Shown here: piece by piece, positions 10,209 through 22,133 of the stretch
Position numbering within the stretch: the first letter of the stretch is position 1
How the letters are laid out: each line of letters starts with the position of its first letter
Assembly (NCBI RefSeq): GCF_012489685.1
Contig: NC_080044.1
Location: forward strand, 26,144,369 to 26,208,368
Origin: Lotus japonicus
Taxonomy: Eukaryota; Streptophyta; Magnoliopsida; Fabales; Fabaceae
Reading direction: 5' to 3'
Length of the DNA: 64,000 nt
Made by a program: the position numbers and the translations under genes
The notes under the pieces: generated by a model
Database searches by the model: none
Told to the model about the DNA's origin: nothing
The model's input: only the letters and a program-made list of their open reading frames with translations

Positions 10209-10937
10209 GGCTTCACTTTCTCTCTGAAAGTTAATGCTCCTACAGTTTCTCGAGGTTAAGTTCTTGGTAACTGACCCTCCTCTTTACTCCCTTGGCCGGT
10301 GGTAAACGTTCTTCTCTTGCATTAACTCTTCTATTTATTTCGCCTAACTCTGATTCCTGCATCGTTTTCATTTTCTTTAAACTTAGACCTTCTCTAAGGA
10401 GGAGTACCTTGTACTTCAAGCTAAGTTTTTCACACCCCAAGCTTTTTGCTTATGACAAAAAGGGGGAGTAAACCCAGTTTTTGATGTGTAAGATGTGTTA
10501 GTGTAATTTATTTTTCTCTTGGAGAATTTAAGAGTTCCACCTTTATGACCATAGATGTGTCACTAGGCAAATACAAGGAATACATTTCACTTCCTCTGAA
10601 GTGATTCTAATTTGACTCTGATACCCAAGACTCTGATACCTTGTCCGTGACTCTGATTACTTATGCGCTCTGATTACTCTATTTTCATCTATGTCATAAG
10701 TTTTTTCACTCTGAACTCTTATATCATTTAGCTCAGAATCTAGACTTTACTAATGTTTTCATCAAGTATTAGATTCAGGGGGAGCTAAGCTCAGAATCAA
10801 GCAGTGACTTGAATTCAGAATGAGCAAGATAAACTATTCACATCAGGATAAGTCTTATTCTATATCTCTAAACTCTGAGTGAATTCAGTTTAATGTTTAA
10901 GAATTGTTCATCAAAAATCTTAGTTTTGTCATCATCA
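10209..10937 (+). other. 3' noncoding region of element X with a first polypurine tract
   Basis: No gene supported. A polypurine tract (AAAAAGGGGGAG) at about 10457-10468 precedes the one at the LTR. More than one such tract is typical of Sireviruses, as I recall. Many CTCTGA(T) motifs occur at 10590-10870, like those in the LTR. Confidence 0.6.
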
Positions 10938-10950
10938 AAAAGGGGGAGAT
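10936..10950 (+). promoter_or_regulatory. Polypurine tract of element X
   Basis: AAAAAGGGGGAGAT immediately precedes the LTR start at 10951, the expected site of plus-strand DNA priming. Confidence 0.85.
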
Positions 10951-12162
10951 TGTAAGATCAAGTTTTGATCTAGTAGTACAACTCTATGTTTTGATGATTA
11001 CAAGTTAACCTTTTGATATGAACAACTGTGGTACTCTAACGTGTTTTTCTGAGTGTGCTATTTACAGGCTCTGACCTCAACTCAATCTCACACAAATCAG
11101 AAGCACTGTGTATAAAGAGCGACCCAAGCAACGCTTTCGCATTCACCATGTTCAGTATGAACAGTGGAAAAGCTTCAGAAGTTCTGAAGTTATACAAACT
11201 CTGATGTGGACTCAGTCACTAGAAGTTCTGAAGATCCAGAAAGTCTGATAACCAAGAAACACTGAAGGCTCAGATATTCTGATGGTGTAGAAGACTCTGA
11301 AGATCCAGAAGCTGATTAGTGAAATTCTGATGTCCAGAAGCAAGATACTCTGAAGACCATGTACTTCCCTCTGAGTTCAGAATCAGAAGAAACAATGGTC
11401 AGAGGATCTGGGCTTTCCCTCTGACTCTGATCAACCGGCTTCACAAGTTCCAACATGAAGCTTTCTCCTGATCAGAAGTCTCCTAGGTTTAAAGGTCAAG
11501 TCGCTATCCAAGTACAAAAGCAACTGTACCTTCCTGACGACCTACCTAACAGTCTCAGACACAGTAGAAGCTGGATTTTCCAGAACTGCCCTCCAACGGT
11601 AGCATTTCTCATGCAACGCTCAACCCTAATCCTTGGAGTATATAAAGAGGCTGAAGACTGAAAGAAGCGGCTAGAAGCATTCACATACGCGCAAGACAAA
11701 TTCAAATTCTTCTAAGCTTTCTTTCATCTGAAATTCATTGAGTTTACTATTAGCTTTTTAGAAGCAAATCTCTTGTAAACAATTCTTTGATAAACAGTTT
11801 GTTTAGTTCCTTTAGGAGATCAAGGTTGATCGGATCCTAGAGAAGACTAAGAGAGTGAATCTTAGTGTGAGCTAAGTCAGTGTAATTGTTAGTCACTTGT
11901 AGGTTTCAAGTGCAGTTGTAACTCTTACCTGATTAGTGGATTGCCTTCATTCTAAGAAGGAAGAAATCACCTTAACGGGTGGACTGGAGTAGCTTGAGTG
12001 ATTTATCAAGTGAACCAGGATAAAATCCTTGTGTGCTTTTCTATCTCTTATCTTTAGCACTTAAGTTCTCGAAAGATTTGTCAAAATCTTTAAGGTGGAA
12101 GCTTTATCTTGAAAACGTTATTCAAACCCCCCCCCCCCTTTCTACCGTTTTTCATACCTTCA
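10951..12162 (+). mobile_element. LTR of Sirevirus X (1,212 bp)
   Basis: It starts TGTAAGATCAAG and ends ATACCTTCA. A TATA box (TATATAAAG) lies at about 11639-11647. It follows a polypurine tract, as a 3' LTR should. It is homologous to the LTRs at 3799-5009 and 22836-23815. A poly-C run lies at 12127-12138. Confidence 0.9.
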
Positions 12163-12211
12163 ATTGGTATCAGAGCGCAAGTTCTGATTACCACACCTAA
12201 CAGTGTTCAGT
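12163..12211 (+). mobile_element. Stub of Sirevirus 5' internal sequence with primer binding site
   Basis: Directly after the LTR the sequence reads ATTGGTATCAGAGC. It continues for about 49 bp, collinear with the 5' untranslated region of element Y (minus strand of about 3750-3798), then diverges. This LTR is therefore joined to both a 3' internal end (polypurine tract) and a 5' internal start (PBS). Confidence 0.85.
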
Positions 12212-12439
12212 GTTGGAAAAACAGCTTTAGTCCTAAAACCAAAATATTGTATTGCGAAATTCATATGTTTGAAATTTCCTACATTCTAACTGGCTGCTTA
12301 TAATGGATTAACTAATATCAAAATAACATATCTCCACAAAACTTAGTCATTTATGGGGTCTGTTGTTAATATCCTAATGCACTTTATTAAACTATTTGGA
12401 ATATGATTGAACAGTAAAAATCATAATTTCAATATGATT

Positions 12440-13250
12440 GAACACTAAAACAATCAAAAACCAAGTTAGAAACCTCAGAACCAAAGATGCAGGATCAAAA
12501 TTCTTTAGGAGAAGAAAGGAAGACAATTTTCACTTCTTCAACTTAGAAGCTGGATGTAGGATCATCTAATGGTAAAGCACCCTCATCGAGGCGGCGAGGC
12601 CCAATCCCCCATAACTAATCCCTGAAAAGAAAATCAACAACAAAGAAAATGTCAATTGAAACTATGAAAGCAGACAATTCATCAAACATAGAATCATGAT
12701 TACTAGTTAGTACTCTGTAGCATGCAGCACTTGTTTCTGTCATTAAGTTACTTATCTGTAACAGACATTAATTCCTTTCATCAGCAAGATGCAATGACAT
12801 TAGAAAAAATATTGTAACAATTCTAAATCATGTTAAAGATTAAGAGCTTTGCAACCATATCAAAGAATCAGCCGAATTGATGAATGGATGTGAGCATTAA
12901 ATTCACATAGATTGAATATTCCATTCCATATAAACAAATCCAAAGAAGGAAAAAAAACTAATTTATGTTCAAATACATGAAAGTGAATACTAAAAAATCA
13001 AATTTTCAAAAAATTCAGTTGGTGGAAGACGAAAAACAATGTACTAGACAACAAAAAAAGGGATTAACGAAGATCCCAAATAATTAAAATCAAAACAGAC
13101 CCAGTAATTGTGTTCAAGAATTCTAGTGATGACAAGATGATTCAATCAACAAAAATCTAACCTTGGTTTGAGGATCATGGTACCAATCAGCTCGCAAGTT
13201 AAAACCATGTTCAAACCCTTCGATGATGTCATCTCAAACACCATAATTTT
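12440..13250 (-). pseudogene. Partial duplicate of exon 1 and intron 1 of the gene at 16213-20845
   Basis: About 800 bp aligns with 20055-20866, including the first coding exon. The copy can be read as EGFEHGFNLRADWYHDPQTK, against DEFEHGFSLPADWYNDPQAK in the gene. The start codon position reads ATC instead of ATG, and no downstream exons follow. The intron part shares the landmark GGGTAAAGCACCCTCATCGA. I regard it as a nonfunctional segmental duplicate. Confidence 0.7.
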
Positions 13251-14604
13251 CAAGATAGAGTACAAATATGAAAGTCACTCTCCAAAGAGAAATGTTAGAA
13301 ATATAATATAAAGAACCATGGAAAAAATCTATCAATTGAAAAAGCCCAAATAAATGGAGGAACTCAGAACTAGAGATGAAACAATTAGAGGAGCTCATAA
13401 CCCAGAACCAAATCCGCCTCCACCTTGACGAGATTGCCTCTGCCGTGTAGAGATCGTAGCCGTTGTAACAAGATCAACTCCTCTTCCGATCAGATCTGAA
13501 ACTTCAACTCCTTTGGTAAGATAAAGGAGTGAGTTTTGAAGCATGCACACTCATATCTGTGTCAAGGAGAAAGAGACAAGGTGAGGATGACATTGATGAT
13601 CTGTGGGAGGAGCATTGATGATGAAGATGGAGAAGACAACTGAAGACAAGGGCTCTTTGAGTGGAAAGGGAGAAAACGAGGGTTGTTGCGGAAAGATGGA
13701 GAAGAAAAGAGATAGGATTGGGTGGCTAGGTCATGGTGGGAGGAGGGTTCCGCCGGCGTAGGTGTGGAAGTGGGAAGAAGAGAAAAGAAATAGAGGTTTA
13801 ACTAGGGTTTCAAGAAGTGTGTGACGGCTGGAGAAGAGAAGTGAGATGGTGAGAAGAATTGAGAGGTTAAAAGGATAGGGTTTGCTAGGGATTGGGCCTG
13901 GGCGTAGTGGGCTGGTACCAGAAAACAAGGAAACAAAACAATAGAGAAAATAATCACGTGCAAGAAAATTTGTTAGATATATAACCTAGTTACTTGGACA
14001 TTTATAATAATATACTTTATTTTTGAATTTTCAAAGTAGTCTAATTATAAGAATAAAAAATTACGTTAGTGTTAAATACATTACATTTGTGTTGAAGAGA
14101 AATTAAAATTTGATTTCTACTATTATCTGGTATCATTATTGGACTCATAAATATACAATAATTGTTAATAAATTTAAATTTTACTTTGTCTTTATTCTTA
14201 AAAGAGATTGAATGTTGTTAGGAAAGTTAATAACTAAAATAACCAAATCTGGGACTAAATATATTACATTTCTCTAAGAAAAAAAATTGCTATAATAAAA
14301 AATATTAAGATTAATTATTGTGTTCCTTTAGCAATTTGTTACTGTAATGTTAGGAATTCATCCTTTTTGAATTTTAAAATATTAATGAGGCGAAATATTA
14401 ATTTGAAATTTAAAATATTTATTTGACACATTATTATTTTGAAATTCAAGAATATATGAATAATATAATATATGACATTATCTGCTCACATCATTAGGTT
14501 ACTAATACTAGTATAAAAAATGAGTAAAGTGAAATCAGAGAAAGGCTGAGAGGCCGCCACCTAGAGGAGTTGCCCCCTTTTATTTCATAAATAGTTTATA
14601 ATAG
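13251..14604. other. Noncoding, no gene recognised
   Basis: 13380-13930 is comparatively GC-rich and has short open frames without recognisable content. 13960-14520 is AT-rich. I see nothing that supports a gene. Confidence 0.4.
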
Positions 14605-14890
14605 CTTAAAAGCATATTTTGCCCCTGATGTTTCAACTTTGTGCAAAAGTCTTCGCTACTCTTTTTGTCTACGTTTCTGCCCTCGATGTTTTACAAAAGT
14701 GTATCGCTTGTCTCTCTCATGTTAAGAAATTAACGAAAGAGGCATACATGACATTAATTAGTTAAGTGACAAAGCAGACCATCTAGCATGACACATCATT
14801 AATAAATTCAGAAATTGGAAAAAGGGTGGGGGAGATTCGAATCCGATCTTGGAAGGGGCAAAACAATCACTTAACCAATTGAGCTACATA
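14605..14890 (-). mobile_element. tRNA-derived SINE-like repeat
   Basis: The minus strand reads TAGCTCAATTGG (A-box-like, 14875-14886) and about 30 bp later GGATTCGAATC (B-box-like, 14834-14844). This spacing fits an internal RNA polymerase III promoter. The downstream body is about 230 bp and the sequence does not fold as a complete tRNA. The far boundary is uncertain. Confidence 0.45.
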
Positions 14891-16212
14891 TAAAATTGAT
14901 ATATCTAGCAACAAAATTTTATTTATATCATTTATCTTTTCCATCATTCATCCTTCTTCATCATCATCATCAACTTCATATCCTCTTCTTCTTCCTTCTC
15001 CCTTCAACTGGCACCCACCACAATACCCACCCACCCCCAACTGTCAAGAACATCTTGCCATCACCCAACTTGCCCTCCCCCACCTCCCTTGCCTGAGGTA
15101 GAGGAACCTAAAGTCTTCGCACAGGTGGCGAATTTGAAGGCTTTAATGTGGTTTATTCTCTAAAATTTATTAATTATTGGTTAAGTTTTTATTTAATTTA
15201 GGTCTGAAGGAAAAGTCAAAATTAACCACCGATGTAAGACTTATTCCTCATTTGATCATTGTGAACACATCTTTATCCACGTTATAATTGATGAATAGAA
15301 TCAACTTGCTTCTTACTAATTAACCAAGCTTCAACAAATCCCCTATTTTCCTCCTCCAAAAGCACACATCACCAGCAGCCCCATCCTTCACTATCATTAT
15401 CCAAGACCAATACTAGTATTACCAAGTATTGATGCTACTTTATGATCAATTTTCTTATGCAAAAAGGAGCAACCTTTGATAAACCCACAAAATCTTAAGC
15501 CCAGAAAATACACTCCACTACTATTGTTTTACTCTTTCAGAGAGAAAGGGAAAAGTTTGGAGAGTGAGATAAATCAGCAGCTTTTGAGTACTGCAATGGT
15601 TCAAATATTCTAATATGAATTTGTTTTGTGTTGTCAAATCTCATTACAACATTACACCATTAGATTTCCCCATTTAAGCTTACCACAATTTAATATCTGG
15701 TAAACTAAAATATAGAACATCAGAATCATTTTTTTCCCGGTGAAAATATAATACCGAATTTAGGTTTTCAATACTGTTATTATTATTGAAAGTAATAATC
15801 TAGGAAATAATTAATCCTGCATACATAACATAATTACTCTTCTGGAAGACAATAATGTATTCAACACTACCAGAGTCAAGGTTCTGGAATTCATTACACA
15901 AAAATGTGTTTCAAATTTTAATGTCATGAACACTAATATGTATAGCACAACAAATCACCATAAAACTGGGGTATATCTGAATGTTCTTACCATAAATTAA
16001 GATTTCAATGAAACATCATTAGCATATTCTGATTTACCACAAGGCAAAAACACCTCAAAAAGTTGAATGACAAGCATAAATCATCCAAAAGCCTAGAAAG
16101 GTTCAAATGATAGAAATATGAAGACATTGTTCTCATGAGCAAAGCAGACAAGATTTCAAACTGCTACGAAACAAGATTGTCGGTTATGTCCTTCTTCACC
16201 ACGATATCCACA
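14891..16212. other. Noncoding 3' flank of the host gene
   Basis: Pyrimidine-rich and CA-rich sequence at 14930-15090, then AT-rich DNA. No supported gene. 3' UTR and polyadenylation of the minus-strand gene may fall at about 15900-16212, but I cannot fix a site. Confidence 0.3.
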
Positions 16213-19200
16213 TTACTGTGTCTTCTTCTCTTGAGGAACAGGTACTCCATCCTACAAATCAAGAATATGATGTTAAAGTATCTCCATATTATATTATATA
16301 GTAGTCCATGCTTTCCTCCAAAAAAAAAATCACTCTCCTATTTATGGGAATTTTCACACTAGAACACATTCTTGTCATTTTAGCAGAACTCAATGTGTTT
16401 TATATTTAATTGTCATCTACAATTCATCATTAACTAATGTTTTAAATGGGAAACTCATAATAACTCAACTTCCTCTCTTTCTTAAACTACTTGTCTTTAG
16501 CATTTAATACTTATACTATTGTTGCCTGATGGGTTTACTACTATACATGCATGCTTGTATTTTCTAATTGTTTGATACTAAATTTCATTCTAAATCCAAA
16601 ACACCGCAGTTGTAATAGTAACTATCAAAAAGAAAGAAAATGCAGTTCAAGCTATACTACCACTCTGTATGTAGCAGGAATATCACAGTTCAAATATGTG
16701 TGTCCGCGCAGGTGACAGCGGCTGCATATTTGGTTGAACTCTTCTTCAGTTACTCTCTTTAAGGCCTATATCAAAAGGTATTCATTAAACAAAATGAGAG
16801 TCAATAGAGCTCTATATTTGGGAAAAGAAAAACAAGGAAGCAAGTTATCATAAACTAGACTATGTAATAACCAGACTGATCATACATGGTTACTCGATCA
16901 GAGCTAAGAAGAATACATGAAGGTTTTAGTTACATACCCATTTTCGGAAGGAAGATGAAAAGCAAGTCAGTTTACCAACTTGACCACAATCTTCGCAACG
17001 TTTGTTAACCACACCATACTCAATACACATCCTACTATGGATTCTAGGACCATTCCCAAAATACAAACGCAACGGAAGATCTTTCTGCAAAGGTAAGAAA
17101 AGGAGTAAAACCAAACTACACAGGATAGAATGGGTGCCAAGTATGATCAGTTGGCAAGACAGAGTGCTAAAATGAGAGTAGATCTCCATAGCGGTCATGT
17201 GCATAACTTGTTCATAATGAGTTGCTCCTAGTAAATCATGAGAAAAATAATATAAACATGCGAACAAATAAAAACATCAAACAAATGAAACCCCAAGAAT
17301 TTTCAAAGCCCAGTCACGGGATCCCTTTCAGAAAACATTTCCTAGGCTTCACAAGGTAGGCAAGAACAAAATATCATCTCATATCACATCACATCCAAAT
17401 AGGTTGTTAAGGTCCCACATTGACTAGAGATATGGCAAAAATAGACTTTTAACATGGTAGAGCAACCCTCACCCCTGAGGCATTTTTTGGGGTAGAGTTA
17501 GGCCTTGCCTGAAATCTAAGATAGGATAAACACTTCCAGTTGAAAATCCTACATTTTCCATGATCCAAATATATCAAACTGCTGCAAGCTTAGACAAAAT
17601 CTTCTGCTACTTTTCTAAAATTAATCTCTGGCTGCAATGATTTATGATGAAGATATGCTAATGATAGGTTGCATCGTTTAAAAGTACTTCAAAGGCTATT
17701 ATGTTCAATGTATAGATTGGTTTCCCCACAAATACTAAAATATCTATTTCCATGATCATAAATGGATATGGATTTTTATTCATCTCTTTTATAAATGAAC
17801 TCCTTAAGACTTCTCATTTGAAGGCAGAGACAAAAACATATAACATTAACTCCCTATAAACCTTTTTCCTAAGGGAATCACTACTGAAGAAAGAAAGAAA
17901 GAAAGAAATGCTAAACCATGACTAGACAAGGTTTGGTATGTTACAAGAATTTAAGGCCAGGTAACTTGATAAACGATTACTAAGAAGGAGGTAGTAATAT
18001 AAAATAACATGGATGATTTTTATATATAACACGTACCCACTCACAAAATCCCTTTGGAGCTTAAAGCATGGACCCAAGCCCACCGAAACTTATGCTGAAA
18101 TTTACTTTTATTTAGAATAATGGGCACTAAGGATACACATACAACTCTAAACCCATTGGTACGATAGTACGATACCATGTCATGAACCAAGTTCAACTAT
18201 CCAAAAACTTAAGTTGTTACTTGTTAGGTGAAATCACATGAATGGTTTTTATCTAACAAAAAGAATTAACAGAAAGGAAGAAAGGATTAATGCTCACTCT
18301 TTTGGGAGCAGTTTCCATTGCTGGAGTTTCCAATGCTGGTTCCTCAGTTTCAGATGATTTATCCCCCATTTCCATATTAATGGTTTCAACCTACAACCAC
18401 ACAAGTTGCATAGTTTCAATTTTCAGAAAATATAATAACGTACTGCATGTTTTCAGCTATCCTCACAGATCAAATTCAAGTCTTCTTAGAATGGATCATC
18501 AAAGTCTTATTCCACCAAAAAGAATAAACAGAAGGAAGAAAGAATTAATGCTCACTCTTTCGGGAGCAGTTTCCGTTGCTGGTTCCTCTGTTTCAGATGA
18601 TTTATCCCCCATTTCCATATGAGTGGTTTCAACCTACAACCACACAAGTTGCATAGTTTCAATTTTAAGAAAATATAATAACGTACTGCATGTTTTCAGC
18701 TATCCTCACAGATCAAATTCAAGTCTATTTAGAATGGACCATCAAAGTCTTTTCCACCAGAAAGAGGTAGAGGAAATAAATAAACAAATTATACAAATTG
18801 ACAATCAAGTATAGTTACAATGTTACATATATTCCCTTATTCAGGAAGTAGTTTCCTATAAAAAATTTAACAAAAAAATTTAAAGACACAAATTTAATCA
18901 ACTTATTCACATCATCATTAGTTCTATATGGATTTTAATCTCCAAATTTATGATTTTTTAAATTGTCATCACATTCATTCTCCAAAGAATTTTTATCAAA
19001 TTAATCCCTCAAAGATACAAAATCATCACAAAGTATGGTCCTTTTGTCATAACACTATAGTCTCCATATGGACAAATTTGGTGATAACGGTTTATCTTTG
19101 AAGGACTAGTTTGGTAAAAAAAATCTTCAGAGGACTAATAAGGGGAACTTTGATCTTGGATGGACTAATTTGGAGACAAAAATCTTAAAAGGACTACTTT

Positions 19201-20845
19201 GGAAGCACCCTAATCTTTGACTAACCAAGTTGAGGGTTTACTCGAACTTTTACTGTCAAATAGTAACATTTCAATTCATCATCTAGTATATAGTGGTTTT
19301 AGTCCACTCACTGTGTTAGAAAGATAAGTATGTTGGCAGTTTTTAATGTGACCCGGGAAAAATCATAAAATGCTTACAAAATACTGGTTTCTTTTTTCTC
19401 CTTTTACCTAATGAGCAACCATGACAGATTGCATTTAAAATTTCACAATTGTTTCAAGCAAGGAAAGATGGAAAACAATTACAGATAGAGAGTAGTTAGA
19501 AGGAGATACACCACTCATGCTAATCATTATACTGGTGGAGCACAGAAAATGATTCATCAATGGAGAGAATTAAAAACTCACATCTTTCAACAGAATAAGA
19601 GTTGGAAGAGGGTCTGCAAAGCAAAACAGCTCCTCGGAATAGCAGAATGTGTCCCCCGTGATCATGTTCTTGTAACACTGCAATCATAATATCAAATTGT
19701 CATTTTAATGGATGTAGAGTGCATGTGTAATTCATAGCATGTGCCACCAGCTTAAGTTAGACTCACAAGGCTTCTGAAAATGGTTCGACTCACAAAGTCA
19801 TTACTTCATTACAAAGTGTTAGAAACATAACATAACATAACATACAATCAGTTTCACTGAGTAACTTAAGTTTTTTTTTATATAGCTGGTTCATGGCTGT
19901 ATTGGAGCCTCTATGACCAAATATCTAGAGTTCGACCATTGTTGCCCCCACCATTCTAATTAAAAGTTAAATGTAGGTTCACCTGTTTATTATCCACGGC
20001 CACGCTTTAAGAAAAGTGGAGCACATTGAGAAAAGGAACAGAATTTCAATCTGAGAGAACACTTAAAAAATCACAGACCAAGATAGAAACCTAAGAACCA
20101 AAGATATAGGATCAACATTCTTTGGGAGAAGAAAGGAAGAGAGTTCTTCACGTCTTCTGCTGGGAAGCTAGATGTATGATCAACTAAGGGTAAAGCACCC
20201 TCATCGAGGTGGTGAGGCCCAACCCACAAAACAAATCCCAAAAAAGCAAATCAATATCAGGATAAAGAAAATGACAATGTAAACTACGAAAGCAGACAGA
20301 TCATCAAACACAGAACCATGATTACTAGTTAGTACACTGCTCTGCCATTAAGTTAATTATCCATCCAACAGTCCAACCAAACAGACACCAATTCCTTTCT
20401 TCAGCAACAAGCACTGACATTAGGGAAAATCCAGTAGCAACTCTAAATTATGTTCAAGATTAAAGGTTAGCAACCATATCATGGACTCAGCAGAATTCAT
20501 GAATGGATTTGAACATTAAATTCACGTACATTGGTAATTTCATTCCATATAAGCAAAGGGAAAAAAGAAAGAAAAAAAAACTAATTTCTGTTCAAATACA
20601 TGAAAGTGAATTCTGGAAAATCAATTTTCAAAACATTAAGCTGATGGAACAGGAAAAACAATCTAGCAGACATAAGAAAAGGGATTTAAACATTACCCAG
20701 ATCATTAAAATTAAAACAGACCCAGTAATTGAGTTAAAAAATTCCAGTGATGAAAAATTCATTCAATCAACAAAAAACTTACCTTGGCTTGAGGATCATT
20801 GTACCAGTCAGCTGGCAAGCTAAACCCATGTTCAAACTCATCCAT
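16213..20845 (-). CDS. Seven-exon host gene, 206-aa putative zinc-knuckle protein
   Basis: Assembled from GT-AG junctions on the minus strand. Exons: 20845-20783, 19677-19582, 18633-18556, 18390-18298, 17084-16938, 16765-16661 and 16251-16213 (stop TAA). Every exon is a multiple of three and all junctions are phase 0. Exons 1-2 encode LPADWYNDPQ, then MITGDTFCYSEEL. The pattern (LPxxW ... TGxxF ... E) faintly recalls a methyl-CpG-binding-domain core, but this is weak. Exons 3-4 are tandem duplicates of an acidic MEMGDKSSETEEPA segment. Exon 5 has a CX2C (RCEDCG, residues 140-143). Exon 6 has a CX2CX4HX4C zinc knuckle (CSRCHLRGHTYLNC, residues 173-186). The exon 6 donor (GTAGTA) is weak and 16664 is an alternative end. 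Nucleic-acid binding is plausible but unproven. No internal stop. Confidence 0.65.
17399..17525. repeat. Dispersed plant repeat-like segment in intron 5
   Basis: The segment reads GGTCCCACATTGACTAGAGA and, about 80 bp later, GGGTAGAGTTAGGCCTTGCC. I recall such segments as a common dispersed repeat in plant genomes. Ends are not determined. Confidence 0.35.
18258..18760 (-). repeat. Tandem duplication of an exon-bearing ~255-bp unit
   Basis: Units at about 18258-18516 and 18517-18760 align throughout, including the exon, both splice sites and flanking intron. The exon in the first unit (18298-18390) is 93 bp and that in the second (18556-18633) is 78 bp. The 15-bp difference encodes five residues, and both keep the frame. 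This is a recent in-frame exon duplication inside the host gene. Confidence 0.85.
18840..19260. repeat. Possible non-autonomous insertion in intron 2
   Basis: AT-rich sequence with repeated phrases such as GGACTAATTTGG and GGACTAGTTTGG on one side and CCAAATTTATG-like sequence on the other. This suggests a decayed inverted-repeat transposon. No clean terminal repeats or TSD were found by eye. Confidence 0.25.
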
Positions 20846-21958
20846 GTTACCGTCTCAAACACCAGAACACACAACCCCAGGGTATCAAAGATTGCAACTT
20901 GAACCCAGCAATGATCCAAACATGATAAATACTCAAATGGGTCAGTGAGTAACGCTTGTTCAGACCACGTGTCATGCATGGCTGAGTGAGTGAATGCCCA
21001 CAACGTGTAAGAGCAAGGTAACGCTCCAGAAAATCGTGAAGGGGTTTGCTTGTGGTGGTGATTTGTTGTTTTGTGGTGTGGATTTGAAAGTGGGTAGTGA
21101 ATGATTCTTGTTTCTGCTCTGGTTTTCTTAGCGGCAACTTTTCCCACAACACAAAAGTTAAAGAAACAACGTCAAACGCAACATTGATCTTATCACATGA
21201 AAATGAAAACTTTTGTCACTAGTAATATTGGCTCTCATGGGAGTTGTCGAAACATGCTTCTTTCCATGACAAGAGTTCAATTCTAGTAGAAACAAGTTTG
21301 ATCCATGAAGATTTTGCTTCCTACTTTCTTGTTTTTATTAAATATCATTCTTTTTCCAATATATTGTGGAAGTTAGTTATTTTATGCAGAAATTTAATCA
21401 CATATATATTAGATTTTTTTAATAATATTTGATTTGATTTAATTATGATATGACAAGTATATATAGCTATTAAACTCTTTAATATTTGGGGGCATGATGT
21501 TTAAAAGAAGTTATTTTGGTTCTTGGATTTTTTATTTGTGAAAATTAAATCATTCTGTTACCCTCTTGTTCAACTTTTAACAAAATTGGCTTAGGGTTTA
21601 GAGAGTGAAAGAGATTTTTTTGGTACATAGAGAGTGAAAGAGATGAGTTTTGAAGAAGAAGATGGCATGGATTTATAAAAGGAAAAAATAATAATGCTTA
21701 ATGTCATACAGTTGGACGTCACGATATGCATGTCATTAAATGAAGGTCACGATGAATCCAAATTGTACAATGGTGATAAGTGAGGAAATAAAGGTGAAAT
21801 GTCAAAATAATAATATCCAATACATTTGTAATCAAGTTCCGAATCTAAATCAATCAAAGATGAGAGGTCATTTCTAAAAAATTAAAAGCAGAAAATATAT
21901 CCTTCTATTCCACTATTTCATTCAGGAGGATTTCAGTGTACATTCAAGTTGACATTCT
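20846..21958. other. 5' flank of the host gene, otherwise noncoding
   Basis: The first ~300 bp probably hold the leader and promoter of the minus-strand gene. An open frame overlaps here but does not match the gene's frame. The rest is AT-rich, without recognisable genes. Confidence 0.35.
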
Positions 21959-22133
21959 CAGTGTTTGGGTTGAGAGGCAGAAAGACTATTAATAACCTCC
22001 AAGTAGAAGCTCCAAGATTCACTTCTTTGGCTGAAACCTTCCTGACCAAATGGGTGTTGCTTGACATACTTCAACATATTCTAAGCATTTGCCAATCCTT
22101 CTAGATATTGCAGAAGATCACCTTCAGCAGCTG
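21959..22133 (-). pseudogene. Possible dead terminal exon of an unrecognised gene
   Basis: After an acceptor-like ...TATGACAG the minus strand reads GDLLQYLEGLANA, stop, then NMLKYVKQHPFGQEGF, SQRSESWSFYLEVINS and a natural-looking end at SQPKH. The composition and continuity on both sides of one TAG look like real coding sequence with a single nonsense change. I do not recognise the protein and see no upstream exons. Confidence 0.35.

Noticed and set aside
14830..14890. A tRNA gene on the minus strand
   Set aside because: A- and B-box-like sequences are present, but no acceptor stem or cloverleaf can be formed; it fits a SINE head better.
20779..21147. Open frame of ~120 codons overlapping exon 1
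   Set aside because: It is in another frame from the spliced gene and has no recognisable content; most likely leader sequence.
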